This document shows positions 26,696-37,559 of a stretch of 64,000 bases of DNA, piece after piece. Made by a program: the position numbers and the translations under genes. Each line of letters starts with the position of its first letter. Within the stretch, counting starts at the first letter, position 1. The stretch lies in assembly GCF_030463535.1 (NCBI RefSeq), contig NC_132880.1, positions 39,995,842 to 40,059,841 on the forward strand, read 5' to 3'. The DNA is from Salminus brasiliensis. Taxonomy: Eukaryota; Chordata; Actinopteri; Characiformes; Bryconidae. The notes under the pieces are model-generated. The model did no database searches. It saw only the letters and a program-made list of their open reading frames with translations, and was not told the origin of the DNA.

Positions 26696-29375
26696 TAAAT
26701 GCAGGAGGGCTTTGTTGTAAATAGGACTTGCTAATGCCATGCGCGCAGTTTTGATTTACAAATAACCACATCAACAAGAAGCGAGGCTTAGCAACTGTTG
26801 CCATGAGTAACGTTGTTGAACTCCACCCCTTCTGGCTCCTCAACAGAGATGACAAGACCATCACGCTGAAAGCTCTCTCCAGCGCCACGGTGCCAAGCAG
26901 TGCCTCTTCTGGCTGATCTCTCTGTACCTTTTAATGTATTCCTGCCTGTTCCTCCGCAGTGGTGGGGCTTTCTTGCGATGAGAGGACCCAGCGAGCAGCT
27001 CCATGCGTTGGAGCATACAATCTGCACTTCATTTCTGTGAACAACAGCTTCTGATGGGCGTAGTTGGCGGGGCTCTCCGGGGCAGACGCTGCTGAATTTC
27101 CTGCAAATTTCCTGCGAGAAAAGAGAGAGGGAGAGAGAAAGACAGAGCCAGCGCATCAGTGGGACACCTCTGCGACTCTGGGAGACGCTATCATTATGTG
27201 TGTTGGCAATCATGAGAGCTGAATTTGGTGTCTGGGAATGAGGGAGCCGGTGTCAGATCTAGCTCGTGTTGGGAGCACTCTGAAATGCATTCACTGTCAT
27301 AGACGCGTTCTGTTTACCACAGTGGGAGGCAAACATGAGCACGGGGGCATCGCAGGCGAGATGCACAACACAGTAAAATGAGCTAAATACATACATTAAG
27401 ACTTTTCTTGTGTCCTACCAGCAGAAAAGAAGAAAGAAAGAAGCTGATTTCAATATAAATGGAACCGGGAAGCATGTCTTTAGATCCACTTTTTGATTGT
27501 CACTTCTCAAGCCATCAAAATACCCTGAAGCCTAGTCTGGAGGCCTTGCTCAGAAGTCAATGCTAATTTCCCCCGTTGCTAAGGTGACACATTGGGGAGC
27601 CTTGATTTCCTTCCTCTGGTCATCGTGCTTTCCTCTTTTAAAAGACTCTCTCAGTCCTTGAAATATCTCTCAATGTTGAGCAATCAACAATAGGAGACCA
27701 TCTCAAATCAGGCGCCCTACAGGAAAAGAAACAACAATGATGTACAGTATTCATTTTCGCTGGTGCAAAAAAAAGCTTGGAGTGGTCATTTCACTGAGTA
27801 GCTGTATTGTGAGTGTCAGCCCCACTGTGTCAGAGATACGTACTTACAAACAAATCAGTCTTGTCACACTGCTAGGTGGGATATCGTTCCTGAACGCTAC
27901 ATAAAACTCAAAAAGAGCATCATTGAAAAGGTCGAACTCGATGTAGTATGTTCTGCCACGCTGTCATTCTCCAACGTATAGTGTTTGGACCTGTCAGATA
28001 CCTGGCCGAAATCACAGATGCATGCAGCTGTTTCATAGTCTGTAAATGACCCCTCTCAGTCTCCACACAGGCCTGTCTGACAGACATATCATGCCAGTTA
28101 ACTGACAGTACTGAATCACAGGGGGTCCAACCAACATGTGGTTACCTCCACAGCCCAGTACACTCAACCCACTTTAATATCAGCCAGGTGACTGTGGGCC
28201 AGGGGAGAGCAACGGCCAGATATCAGTGATAGATACCCTTACCGGGGCAGCTGTGGGCACTGATGACCACACTTTCAGTTCACAAAGACCAAATTTACAG
28301 CTCATGATAATAATTTGCATTTGAAAAGAGTTGCACATTAACAAGACTACCACACACATTATGCAAATACAACAAAAGCACTGCCACACATTCGAGAATC
28401 AGTGCTAATTTTGAGTCATTGTAAAAGGCCTGTAGCACATTTTATAACGCACTGATCTATTAACTGGGCTTATAAGGGAAAAATCAAGATATTTAAAAAT
28501 AGGCCATTTGAACGCACTGATTTGCAGTGAGTCTCTTTGTGAGAGTCGAACCTTCAAAAGACATCAGTCATCTTTTGTTCAGATGCAAGTAGGTAAATAA
28601 GATGAAGGTGTGCAGCCGGGGTTTGGAGGGGGGTGGGTAGTGAGTGAGGAAAAGACTAAAATGACAGGGAGTTTAGCGCTGAATCCTTTTTGCAGACCAC
28701 TGACACATGAATGAGGGGAGAGAGCCGAAGAGCAGGAAAAAAAGTAGACAACCAATTTAGGAGTAATGCAACTAAAAACAGACAAGTGTAATTTCATCCA
28801 TCTGGACAGATGTGTAAAAGTGCTCCTCAGAACATTCCCTATGATTCCCCCTGATTGATCTTCCCCCGGACTGAAACACCTATTATTAGCCACGAGCCTA
28901 ATAGCACCAGGATGGCTTGCTGCTCTCCCAGAGGCCAATTCTCCGGTCATTTCTCACTCACTGCAGCTGTAGAAACCAACCAGCAATGGGGGAGGTGGTG
29001 GGGGTGGGGGACATGGACGGACGTCACTGTCGGGGAGATGGGTTGGTGGGTGGGTGGCTGGGTGTGGGTGATGAAGCCATCATATTTGATCTCTAGCAGA
29101 CGCCTTAGTATTGTTTTTATATTTTTTCATGGCGGGTAGGGTGTAAATACTTTGTTACGAAAAGCCACAGGTGGAAGGTTTAATTTGCTAATGGAGAGAA
29201 AAAAACGTTAGGAGATGAGGAGGCACCTGTAAAAGATGTGGAAGAAGAATAGAATGTGTAGGAGCTTCTACAGGATCTCCTCCTACACCAGCAGCAGTAC
29301 CATCTCATCATTGACAAACTGGAGACTTAGTTGGATTAGAGCACATACTGCCTTTCTAGACGCAAACAGAAATGA
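26696..29375. other. Gene-desert spacer with candidate conserved blocks
   Basis: Mostly unique sequence. Segments about 26790-27330 and 28500-29060 are less AT-rich. The first carries a 141-codon minus-strand ORF (27213-26788) with no family resemblance, and a G-rich run lies at 28985-29065. No splice-supported gene is visible. Confidence 0.35.
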
Positions 29376-29379
29376 TCCT

Positions 29380-29580
29380 TGACCTGGAAAAAGGTTTAGT
29401 TGGTGTAGGAATGTTACTTTATTCAGAGGTTCTTTAGGCTTGAAAGGATTCTTGTACTTCTTATACTTGTTCATCTTAGTTACCTTTCCATTCAAAAGTT
29501 CTTTGTGGAGAAAGAAAGGGTTTATCTGTGGAATCGCTCCAAAGAACCCTTTTTGGCACCTTTATTTTGGTGCATGTGTT
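29380..29580. mobile_element. MITE family C-like fragment
   Basis: It contains AGAGGTTCTTTAGG, AAAAGTTCTTTGTGG, AAAGAACCCTTTTTGGCACC and TTTATTTTGGTGC. This matches the right half and end of the better copy in dlx6a intron 1 (39226-39448). Confidence 0.5.
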
Positions 29581-30625
29581 TTCATGTGAGTCCTCCACCA
29601 GCTGCAGGAACAGGTGAGAAAATATTATACATGCCTCTAAAACAACACATGTTGGACTATTGAATGAACCACAAGGGATAAAGCATTGTAAACCCTGGTA
29701 GACCGCGGTGGACCTTGGTAGATCTTTTTCGTTCCTTTTTTCTGTTGTTGTTGAGCTCTTGGAAAAGCAGACAACCAGTCAAGGAATGCATGTGGTCTAA
29801 TAACTGACAGCTCCCCACCCACTTCATGCCACTCCAGACACATGTCCACAGTGTGCTGTGATCAAATCAAATCTATTTTGATCCAGAATAAGACCTGCAC
29901 AGTTCATCTTCTGGTCTCCAGAAGACTGGAGTACTATACCTTCACATCCCTCTCAAACTAAATCTCGCCTACACACACATACATACACACACACTGATGC
30001 AGACAGAGTGTGTTGTCTTATAGTGTGAACAAGTGTTGGCTACTGCAAGATGCATCTTGGAAAATCGCTTTGCCTTGTTTTCATTATTTATATGAGCACC
30101 CTCTCCTTGTATTGATTGAATAAGCTCTTTGGTGGATGCATTTCTAAGGGCAGTTATCAGTGTGATTGCCTGCTTGCATTTTGGCAAAATGGACACAGTC
30201 TAAAACCCTTGAATTGAAATGGTATTTAAGGCTAATGAAAATAAGAGCCTGGGGACTTTGGGTTGAAAAGCACTAATAAATGTGAAATTATATGGCTTAT
30301 AATGGTTATCTTCCCAAATGACCACCTAAATTGTGTTATTAAAATGTAAAAAAAAACGGTATTAAACTGTATAACTGTATTTGTTTTCTGATGTGCTAGA
30401 TTTTGTAAAAGTAAAAAAAAATAAGTAAACAAAAACAACACATCACAATATAAAAAATACTTTTGATATTGTTAACATCTACTGCTAGTTTTAGCAACAC
30501 CTAGTTTTCAAACACCATTTAATTATTTGTGTTAATATTATTTAATAATTAAAGTCCAATATAATTTATTGAGGGCTGTATTTCGTCAAGAGTTTCCACA
30601 GTTATTTAAGCGTTGGCTTAAATTG

Positions 30626-30658
<33 letters not shown>

Positions 30659-30984
30659 GTAAAAGCAAATCGCTTCATTTGCTACCATGTACATCATTTT
30701 CACTCAGTTAACTTTATTAAAGCCTTTATTAAAGTTTAACGGTGATAACTCACGAGTGTGGTCCCATATTTCTTTAGCATAACATTATTTTATCATAATA
30801 GGAATTGGATCTAATTACCTACACCATGTATACGCAATACTTAGAGTTTTAATTGGCTGTAACATTTTGTACACTTTAACAGGCCAATAGGAGAAGTAGA
30901 AACCTCACAGTACTTTTGTTAAATGGCACAAGACGTAGAGACTTCTCCAGCCATTACATACACAAGATTTATTTAGCTAATAAT
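29581..30984. other. AT-rich spacer with (ATT)n
   Basis: Non-coding, with an (ATT)n microsatellite at 30627-30657. No gene is recognised. Confidence 0.45.
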
Positions 30985-31395
30985 CTATGGATACCGGCTG
31001 AGGTTAAGAAGAGTGGGGCTGTTGGTTGATCCTGAACGATCCGTACTCATTCCGTATATTTTTAGGAATGCTACAAGCTTCTCTGTGGTTGTGTGTTTTC
31101 CTGTTTGTAATCCTGAGGTCATGAACAGTAGTTGGGCGAGTATAATAGCGCATTGGTGTGGCGTGAATGCAGTGGCCATGAGCAGCTCCAGCAGGTGTGA
31201 CTTGTTTTCTGCGCGTTTTTCCGCCTCATCTAACTCACCGTTCTTGAGTTTCAGGCTCTTCATTGTTCTGCTCTCCTCATTGTTTCTGCTTTTTCTCTTC
31301 TCTGGGTCTGAGAGCGGGAGGACGAGGGCAGCGTCTTGTTCAGTCACACGCGATTTCAGCTCAGCGCATACCTTCATGTTCAGTAAACACTGCAA
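30985..31395 (-). CDS. Unrecognised 136-codon ORF (hypothetical, may be spurious)
   Basis: An uninterrupted minus-strand ORF runs from the ATG at 31395 to a stop at 30985. The product is not low-complexity. Residues about 10-65 are charged and helix-like (KRKSRNNEE, LDEAEKRAENKS), followed by a more hydrophobic stretch (LLELLMATAFTP, CAIILAQLLFM). I do not recognise a family. The opposite strand is also open for 129 codons, which weakens the case. A strong donor-like AACG|GTGAGT occurs at about 31216-31225 on the minus strand, so the segment could instead end a shorter exon. There is no promoter or poly(A) evidence. Confidence 0.2.
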   Translation of the reverse strand: MQCLLNMKVCAELKSRVTEQDAALVLPLSDPEKRKSRNNEESRTMKSLKLKNGELDEAEKRAENKSHLLELLMATAFTPHQCAIILAQLLFMTSGLQTGKHTTTEKLVAFLKIYGMSTDRSGSTNSPTLLNLSRYP

Positions 31396-32100
31396 TACAT
31401 GAGGCGATGCGACTGCCTTTCGTCAACATCACCGCGACAATTCTCTAATAAATCCGGACACACACACACACACACACCTTCATGTCCTCCCGTTAATGAC
31501 AGGGAGACAGAGCGATTGCAGTTTTCAGTGTTTACAAATTGAAAATAGTAGCGCGCGAACTGTCAAGTCATTATTTCAGATTTGAATGGTGAGTATGAGT
31601 ATGAGTATGAGTATGAGACACAATCCCATGTGACATTTCTCCTCTTTGTCTCGGAGTTTCTCATTAATGTCTCGTGTTTATCTTTGGTACCAGTGCATCA
31701 GAACTGACCACAGTCAGAAATGACCATGTCAATAGCTGCAGGACAGATGGATGTTGCAGTAGAGGAGGATGAGGAGGAGGAGGAGGAGGATGCTAACAGA
31801 GGTCTGAGGAAATGTTGGATATGGAGAAGAGCAAACCCACACACGGGTTGGTAGTAAGGCACTGCGGTCTGGGCCAGGCGTGATGTGGGGGACTTGTGCT
31901 CCACCCTGAGAGTGAGCCACCTGCCTGGACAAACTCTCCATATGCAAAATCATTTCCCCTCCAAATCCCGGCTTCTCCACAAAACATGAATCCCGCCGCG
32001 CGCTCAGGCACTTTCTCAAAGATCAAAGCCCGCGCGCGCATCTATAAAACACATTAACAGAATTAACAGAAAAAACACTTTAGTATTCTTTAACATATTT
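31396..32100. other. CpG-containing spacer with short repeats
   Basis: It contains a (CA)n run at 31460-31477, a repeated GAGTAT motif at 31590-31616, a GAGGAG run at 31762-31790, and CGCG-containing sequence near 31550 and 31994-32040. The block could be regulatory, but no gene is recognised. Confidence 0.35.
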
Positions 32101-32119
32101 CCCCAACGCAGCAGCGGCA

Positions 32120-32153
<34 letters not shown>

Positions 32154-32720
32154 TAATTGTGATAATGTTAATACTAACAATAATGGTGATTATGAAAATA
32201 GCACTATTATAATAACAAAATAATAATAATTTTGTTATACTAATAACAAATAATAATTCTATATAATAAAATGTTCTAATACGTCACATACTATTTTACA
32301 GTTGTTTTAGCAGAAATAATATTAATATCACTACTTAAACAACGAGTATTAGTACTAATATTACTATGACTGATTAATGATTATGATGACAAAAATGTTC
32401 TTATTATTATTGTTATTATTATTATTAATAATAATATTATTAATATTAAATAAAATAGCAGTTAATAGAAATTCTACTACTTTTAGTAGTAAGAGTGTTA
32501 GTATTTTATTACTTAATTGGTTAATTAAAAATGTTATTGATGTCTGTAAAGTTCTGGATGTCATGTGTGTGACGTTGTTACATATTATTATTATTATTAT
32601 TATTATTATTGGTGTTGTTAATAATAATAATAATAATAATAATAATCGGATAATAACATAGTATACATACATTAATATATATTTTCTATATTTCTGCGTT
32701 TTTAATAAATCAATTCTTTT
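32101..32720. repeat. AT-rich (AAT/ATT)n trinucleotide region
   Basis: Runs of (TAA)n at about 32119-32152, (ATT)n at 32400-32430 and 32580-32612, and (AAT)n at 32620-32645 are separated by degenerate AT-rich DNA. Isoleucine- and asparagine-rich ORFs across it are artefacts. Confidence 0.8.
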
Positions 32721-32946
32721 ATACCCCCCCCCCTCCTCTATAAAATATTGTTGTTGTTTTCTCTGACGCGCGTGTTTACCGGAGCCGCTTCTGCTCGGCC
32801 AGCGCGCGGCAAATAACAATAAAGCGCGTGTGTGTGCTGACATGCAAACCCGCTATTCACACGGGCGCCTTTCAATCTGTCAAAACACACTGCAGCCTGA
32901 CTAACTCCTCTAAGGGCCATTACACCGGCCCTGCGTGTATTACCCA

Positions 32947-33073
32947 CTCTCTCTCTCTCTCTTTTTCTCTCTCTCTCTACACACACACACACACACACAC
33001 ACTCATCAAATATTACACATCCATACCCTGTTTCTGGGCATTTCTGTTTATTTGTTTCGGTTCACACACTGGC

Positions 33074-33107
<34 letters not shown>
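32947..33107. repeat. (CT)n-(CA)n and (GT)n microsatellites
   Basis: (CT)n at 32947-32977 runs straight into (AC)n to 33002, and a (GT)n tract follows at 33076-33107. The CA and GT tracts are mutually complementary across about 75 bp and could pair. Confidence 0.9.
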
Positions 33108-33109
<2 letters not shown>

Positions 33110-33189
33110 AGCAGGGCTAGCCTGATCACACTGATGATCCTCTTCATACTCCACACATTAGAGCAGGATTCAGTGTGAAGTCTGAAGCA

Positions 33190-33965
33190 GGAGCTTAATT
33201 AGGCTGCAACCAGAGAGTGATAAGACTGTGATAATGCTGCTCGGTCTGCTCACACTCCACTGAAATGCACTCTGATGCACATCGGGACTTGCAACCCGGT
33301 GCTGGACTGAGAGCCTCGGAGCGGAAGGCAAACGAAAAATTACAAAATGAAAGGGGGGCTTTGGCGATGGAAAAAGGCTATCTTTGTTTGCACCCCCCTC
33401 CTTCTTTGTTTACCGCGGGATTTTTTTCATTTTACTAATTCATTTCAATGGCTTTCAAACTGGAAAATGGAAATGTTGCTCTTGCCCTCTATTTGAGCAG
33501 CCGCGTCCTGGCAACAGAGCAATTTTCTATCATCACGGATAAACGGCATCGAGCAGTACAGTGGGCTAAAAAAGCCTATGATTGCTAGCCTTCCTGTCTG
33601 TCATCTCTCCACCAAATCCTCTCCTCCAGACCCGAGCTGCCTGCTCTCACAGCTAATAATGTCTTCTATTAAGTCCGAAAAGAAGCCCGAAAAAAATCCC
33701 ACTGTCCTCATTTGTTCAACACTCTCCACAAGATAAAAGATCTTCCAGCGGACTCGCCTCCGTTTAGATGAAGCCCAAATGAACGGCGAGGTGCGCGCAA
33801 TTTTACTCGGGACATAATGAACCTAATGCGCCTTTTCTTTCCGTCTGAGATCATTTAGATGGCCATGTAAACATCACGTCACCGCCATGTGTTTATATGG
33901 TAAGATAGAATAAAGGGCCAAACAGGGCCTTCATGAGCTTGAAATCTCAGGAACATTACTCCAAT
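33190..33965. promoter_or_regulatory. Candidate conserved non-coding element upstream of dlx6a
   Basis: About 775 bp without microsatellites or transposons, in sharp contrast to both flanks. It contains AT-hook/homeodomain-type motifs (TTTTACTAATTCATTTC near 33430, CTATTAAGTCCG near 33665, CATAATGAACCTAATG near 33812) and TGTTTGCAC/TGTTTACCG forkhead-like sequences near 33385-33415. It lies 4.5 kb upstream of the dlx6a start. Cross-species conservation could not be tested. Confidence 0.4.
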
Positions 33966-34139
33966 TACGCATATATATATATATATATGTATATCCCAAT
34001 ATCTCAACGAATTTCTTTAAAATTAGACCATTTATTTCTAATGTGATCTGTAATTTCCTTTTTTTGCAAGCAAAACACTCTTATTACTGAGAAAATTAGC
34101 TTTAAATGTACTTAGATGTTTGTGTGCTAAACATCTACA

Positions 34140-34340
34140 TAGTATATATTTGACTTTTTGATATTATTTGAGTCTGGCAGTTGTTAATTACATTGTATCA
34201 AACGTTTACAAGTTACATATGCTGAAAACATACTTGGAATAACATATTTGTTCATTGGCTTCCATTTAAAGTTAGGGTTTTTCATTCTCCTGCAAAGTTG
34301 CCTTTTTGGCGATACAAGGTTCTTGCATGACTATAATTTG
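34140..34340 (+). mobile_element. MITE family B copy
   Basis: Family motifs appear in order: TTTGAGTCTGGCAGTTGTTA, ACATACTTGGAATAA, CATTTAAAGTTAGGG, TCTCCTGCAAAGTTGCC and TTTTTGGCGATACAAGG. It ends TTCTTGCATGACTATAA. Confidence 0.65.
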
Positions 34341-34362
34341 ATACTAACTAATTATGCAAATG

Positions 34363-34364
<2 letters not shown>

Positions 34365-34454
<90 letters not shown>

Positions 34455-34455
34455 T

Positions 34456-34494
<39 letters not shown>
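34365..34494. repeat. Compound microsatellite (CT)n-(AT)n-(GATA)n
   Basis: (CT)n at 34365-34393, (AT)n to about 34452, then (GATA)n to 34494: 130 bp of uninterrupted simple sequence. The (AT) part is self-complementary. Confidence 0.95.
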
Positions 34495-34636
34495 TGTGTG
34501 ACCTCCCCTTTACCCCTTTACCCCTTTTACCCTAACTGTGATTCAGACCAATGAGCCTGTTTGTCCTGAGCTCTAGGTCATTTGTGTAAGTGTAATTACA
34601 GACTGATTTACTGTATCTTCCTCACACAGCAAACCA

Positions 34637-34638
<2 letters not shown>

Positions 34639-34676
<38 letters not shown>
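34639..34676. repeat. (CA)n microsatellite
   Basis: Uninterrupted CA dinucleotides between AAACCACAAA and CTAAATGC. Confidence 0.9.
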
Positions 34677-34679
<3 letters not shown>

Positions 34680-35164
34680 TGCATGTCCCTGTCCAACTAC
34701 ACACATTTACATCAAGTAGATGTTTGTGATGTGATCCTAATTATGGTGACATGTAATTATTCTGTGTAGTTTAAGAATAATTATTCGGTGTAGTTTAATT
34801 ATCAGTAGTTTAAGGATTGATAGTTAGGCTGCATGTATTATTAATAATAAGGCTTGGGCCAGTGGTTAACTGTTCTGAGTAAAGTTCATTCAAGCATTTA
34901 CCGCCAGCAGCCAGAACTGCTGTTAGCTCAGATCAGCTCTCTGCTGCAGTAGTGAGAGATGCTCTATTTAATAGATATGAGAGTGTTTCCAGGGAAGACC
35001 AAACTCCAAACAGAAGAACGGTGCCTGTATGAATACATAAAACAACAAAGATTTAAAAGATCACAGAAAGTTTGAAAAGCACCCAGATTTTTTTTTTTAC
35101 TATAGTCACTGCTCCAGCCTATCACAGGCAGGGTTAGAAGCATATGAACTTCAGCAAGGAGTTC

Positions 35165-35420
35165 TTGCTCTTGGTATGGTGGTGATGGTGGGTCTGGCAG
35201 TTATGGTGGTTATGGTATTTATGATGGGCATGGTGGTGTTGGTGGGTCTGGTATTTATAGTGGATATGTTAATTATGATGGTGGTTTTGATGGGTATGTA
35301 ATCACAATGGTGTGGTGCTTGTGGTAGGTATAGTGGGTATGGTTGTAATGGTGGGTATAATTGTGTGTGTGTGTGTGTGTGTGTGTGTGGAGGGGGGTGG
35401 TAGTGAGAGGTATTGTGGTG
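35165..35420. repeat. GGT-rich minisatellite with (GT)n core
   Basis: Degenerate units built from TATGGTGGT, GGTGGGTCTGG and TATTTATGATGG recur across 35165-35360, followed by (GT)n at about 35364-35388 and a G-rich end. The plus strand is G/T-biased throughout. Confidence 0.8.
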
Positions 35421-35519
35421 GCCCATTGAAAGCCATCGTACAAAGCCATGACTGGCCTAATGCAAAGATTCTCGTGTAATATTCCTGTGGCCACTACTTC
35501 CTTATTCTCCATTGTTATT

Positions 35520-35715
35520 TACTCCATCCATACTGGTGAGCTCTGCAGCACTTTATCAAGCTATATACTGACCAGCTCTATACAACTGTAGCCACTCCAC
35601 ACTGACCAACTCTACCACTTTATTAATTCCATCCACACCGGTCAGCTTCATAGCACCTTGCCGATCCATACTGACCAGCTCTATAATACTGTATCTATTT
35701 ACATGGACGAAATCA
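35520..35715. repeat. Degenerate minisatellite, about five units of roughly 35 bp
   Basis: Five successive units are variants of CCATACTGACCAGCTCTAT followed by a CACTTTAT-type spacer. They begin near 35527, 35563, 35597, 35631 and 35667. No protein-like reading frame runs through them. Confidence 0.7.
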
Positions 35716-35759
35716 AGTACTTTACCCTCTCTATCTATCTATCTATACTGAACTGCCTT

Positions 35760-36330
35760 TGTTGTTTGCAGAGCTGCAACACACGCTAATGCTAATAACA
35801 ACAACAACAATAACAATAATAATAATAATAATAATAATAATATATATTTCGATTATTATTATTGTTGTTGTTATTATGACGTTGTTGTTGTTTTCAGACG
35901 TTTGGTGCATTATTTTGAGGCAAAATACTAATATTGTTATTATTGTAAATCTTCGTGGTGAGATAATTTATCTTATTAATCATAATATTTATCTTCTTAT
36001 AAAAATGTATGTAACATTCATCCATATGTTGGGCCACAAAAAGTTGGGACAGAAACGAATTAACGAATTAAAACTACGACAGTCTAAAACTAACTCTACA
36101 GTGGCGGGACAGACTGATCGATTGGTCTGGTGTTACAGAAACATTAAACACTACTTCTGCACGTGATTAAATGTGTGGTGAAGGTCAAGCATTAGACAGT
36201 CGTATTTACTGTAAATAAAAGTTAATATGGGTTCTTTTAATATAAGTATACTCATTCCTCGCATCGTATGGCATGCCAATAAATGTTATGAATCTAATGT
36301 AAAAATGAAATTCCTACGAACTACAGAATC
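35760..36330. other. AT-rich spacer with AAC/AAT runs and a transposon-like fragment
   Basis: (AAC)n/(AAT)n runs lie at about 35798-35842. The segment at 36027-36060 (GTTGGGCCACAAAAAGTTGG then GACAGAAA) resembles ends of dispersed fish repeats. The 135-codon ORF here is isoleucine-rich and unlikely to be real. Confidence 0.4.
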
Positions 36331-36339
36331 TGAGAGCTG

Positions 36340-36720
36340 CTGATTGTCGAAAAACCTTCAGCGCTTTCCTTCTGAAATACACACTTTTATTCCCCAAATA
36401 TCTTCGTATCAACCTTTGTTTTATCCCTCGTGTCTCGTGCAGAGTCTCTTTCCCAGAGCGCGCGGGCAACGATTAAAGCAAACCTATATCGACCCGCCGC
36501 GTCGCCATCAATTAATCGTCTGAAGCGCGCGCGAGACAGCAGAACTGAGGGGCATATAGAGGGGCAGTTTGTGCCACTCCGAGGCGATTAGAGCCGTGCA
36601 GGACTCTGCTTTCTCTACGATGAGCTGGAGGGAATCAATCCACTGCTCCAGTCAAATCCAGCACCGCAGCAGCAGCAGCAGCAGCTCCACAAACCCAGCA
36701 CACACCAGCTGATCAGCTCA
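36340..36720. promoter_or_regulatory. Candidate regulatory block, CpG-rich
   Basis: CpG-containing, repeat-poor DNA including CATCAATTAATCGTC near 36507 (a homeodomain palindrome), CGCGCGGGCAACGATT near 36458 and GAAGCGCGCGCGAGAC near 36522. It lies 1.7-2.1 kb upstream of the dlx6a ATG. It ends at a CAG run near 36665-36685 and an (ACAT)n tract at about 36733-36760. Confidence 0.35.
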
Positions 36721-36989
36721 ACACACACACACACATACATACATACATACATACATACAAGGCCGGAGAACTTCTCCAGACCTACCCTGCAGCCAAGCTT
36801 CATTTCAGTCCCCACACAGCAGAAACACGCGTGCCCCTTACCTGAGCAGAAAGGAGCCAGCGACAGATCCCCAGCACAGTCGGTACAGAAAGGCAGCAGC
36901 CCGAGCGACTGGCCGCGCTGCAGGAGAATGGCGATCCAGGCCGCTGGTGCACTTTTTAAAGCCCGCAAAGTAAATAACAACCCTGGCAA

Positions 36990-37460
36990 TAATAGCAAGG
37001 TAGCGAGCTCTGCGTACAGAAAAAGGGGAGAAAATTGAAACTAAACGCTGCATTTAGGCTCCCATTTTTGATAAGAGGATAATTGAGGCGACACTGGCGT
37101 ATAATTAGCGGATAATTTATGCTATATCCACTTTTATTCCACCTCCGAAAATAAACTTGGTCCATAATCATTACAGGCGAATTGTTCTTAATTTTATTGA
37201 GGCAATTTGAATACAGTGGAGCGGGCAATCAAACGGAATTGGGATATAACTGATTGCGACTATAATTACTTTTTCATCACCATTTAAAGCAAATGAACGC
37301 CATATTACGACGGTCCACGCGTTCACCATTACAACAAAAATAAAAGCGTGTGAAACAGGAGAGAGAGATGGAGAGCTGTGGTGTATATTTACAGCCTGCT
37401 TTCTAATGGGATTGAGATTGGCCAAAGCACTAAAACTGAAGGTGTAATTTACATATATTT
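36990..37460. promoter_or_regulatory. Candidate homeodomain-site-rich element upstream of dlx6a
   Basis: A repeat-free block with dense homeodomain core sites: ATAATTGAGG at 37079, TAATTA at 37102-37107, GATAATTTAT at 37111, the paired site TAATCATTA at 37165-37173, and TAATTA at 37263-37268. Its end lies about 1 kb upstream of the dlx6a ATG. The site density is like that of known Dlx-responsive enhancers, but identity to any named element is not established. Confidence 0.45.
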
Positions 37461-37559
37461 CGACTGTAACGAGCCCCTGATTGCAATGCTGTGTGTTTTT
37501 GGATGGGGTGGGGTGGTGGTGGTGGTGGGATGGGGGGAGGTGGGGGGTGCTGTCAGTTA

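Noticed and set aside
26788-27213. 141-codon minus-strand ORF in the gene desert
   Set aside because: Composition driven by a GAGA-type tract, no recognisable domain and no splice or promoter context.
32364-32843. 159-codon minus-strand and 94-codon plus-strand ORFs
   Set aside because: Both are translations of (AAT/ATT)n repeats (runs of Asn, Ile or Leu).
35520-35715. Regularly spaced repeats resembling a CRISPR array
   Set aside because: Units are degenerate, contiguous and without uniform spacers. The genome is a vertebrate's, so this is a minisatellite.
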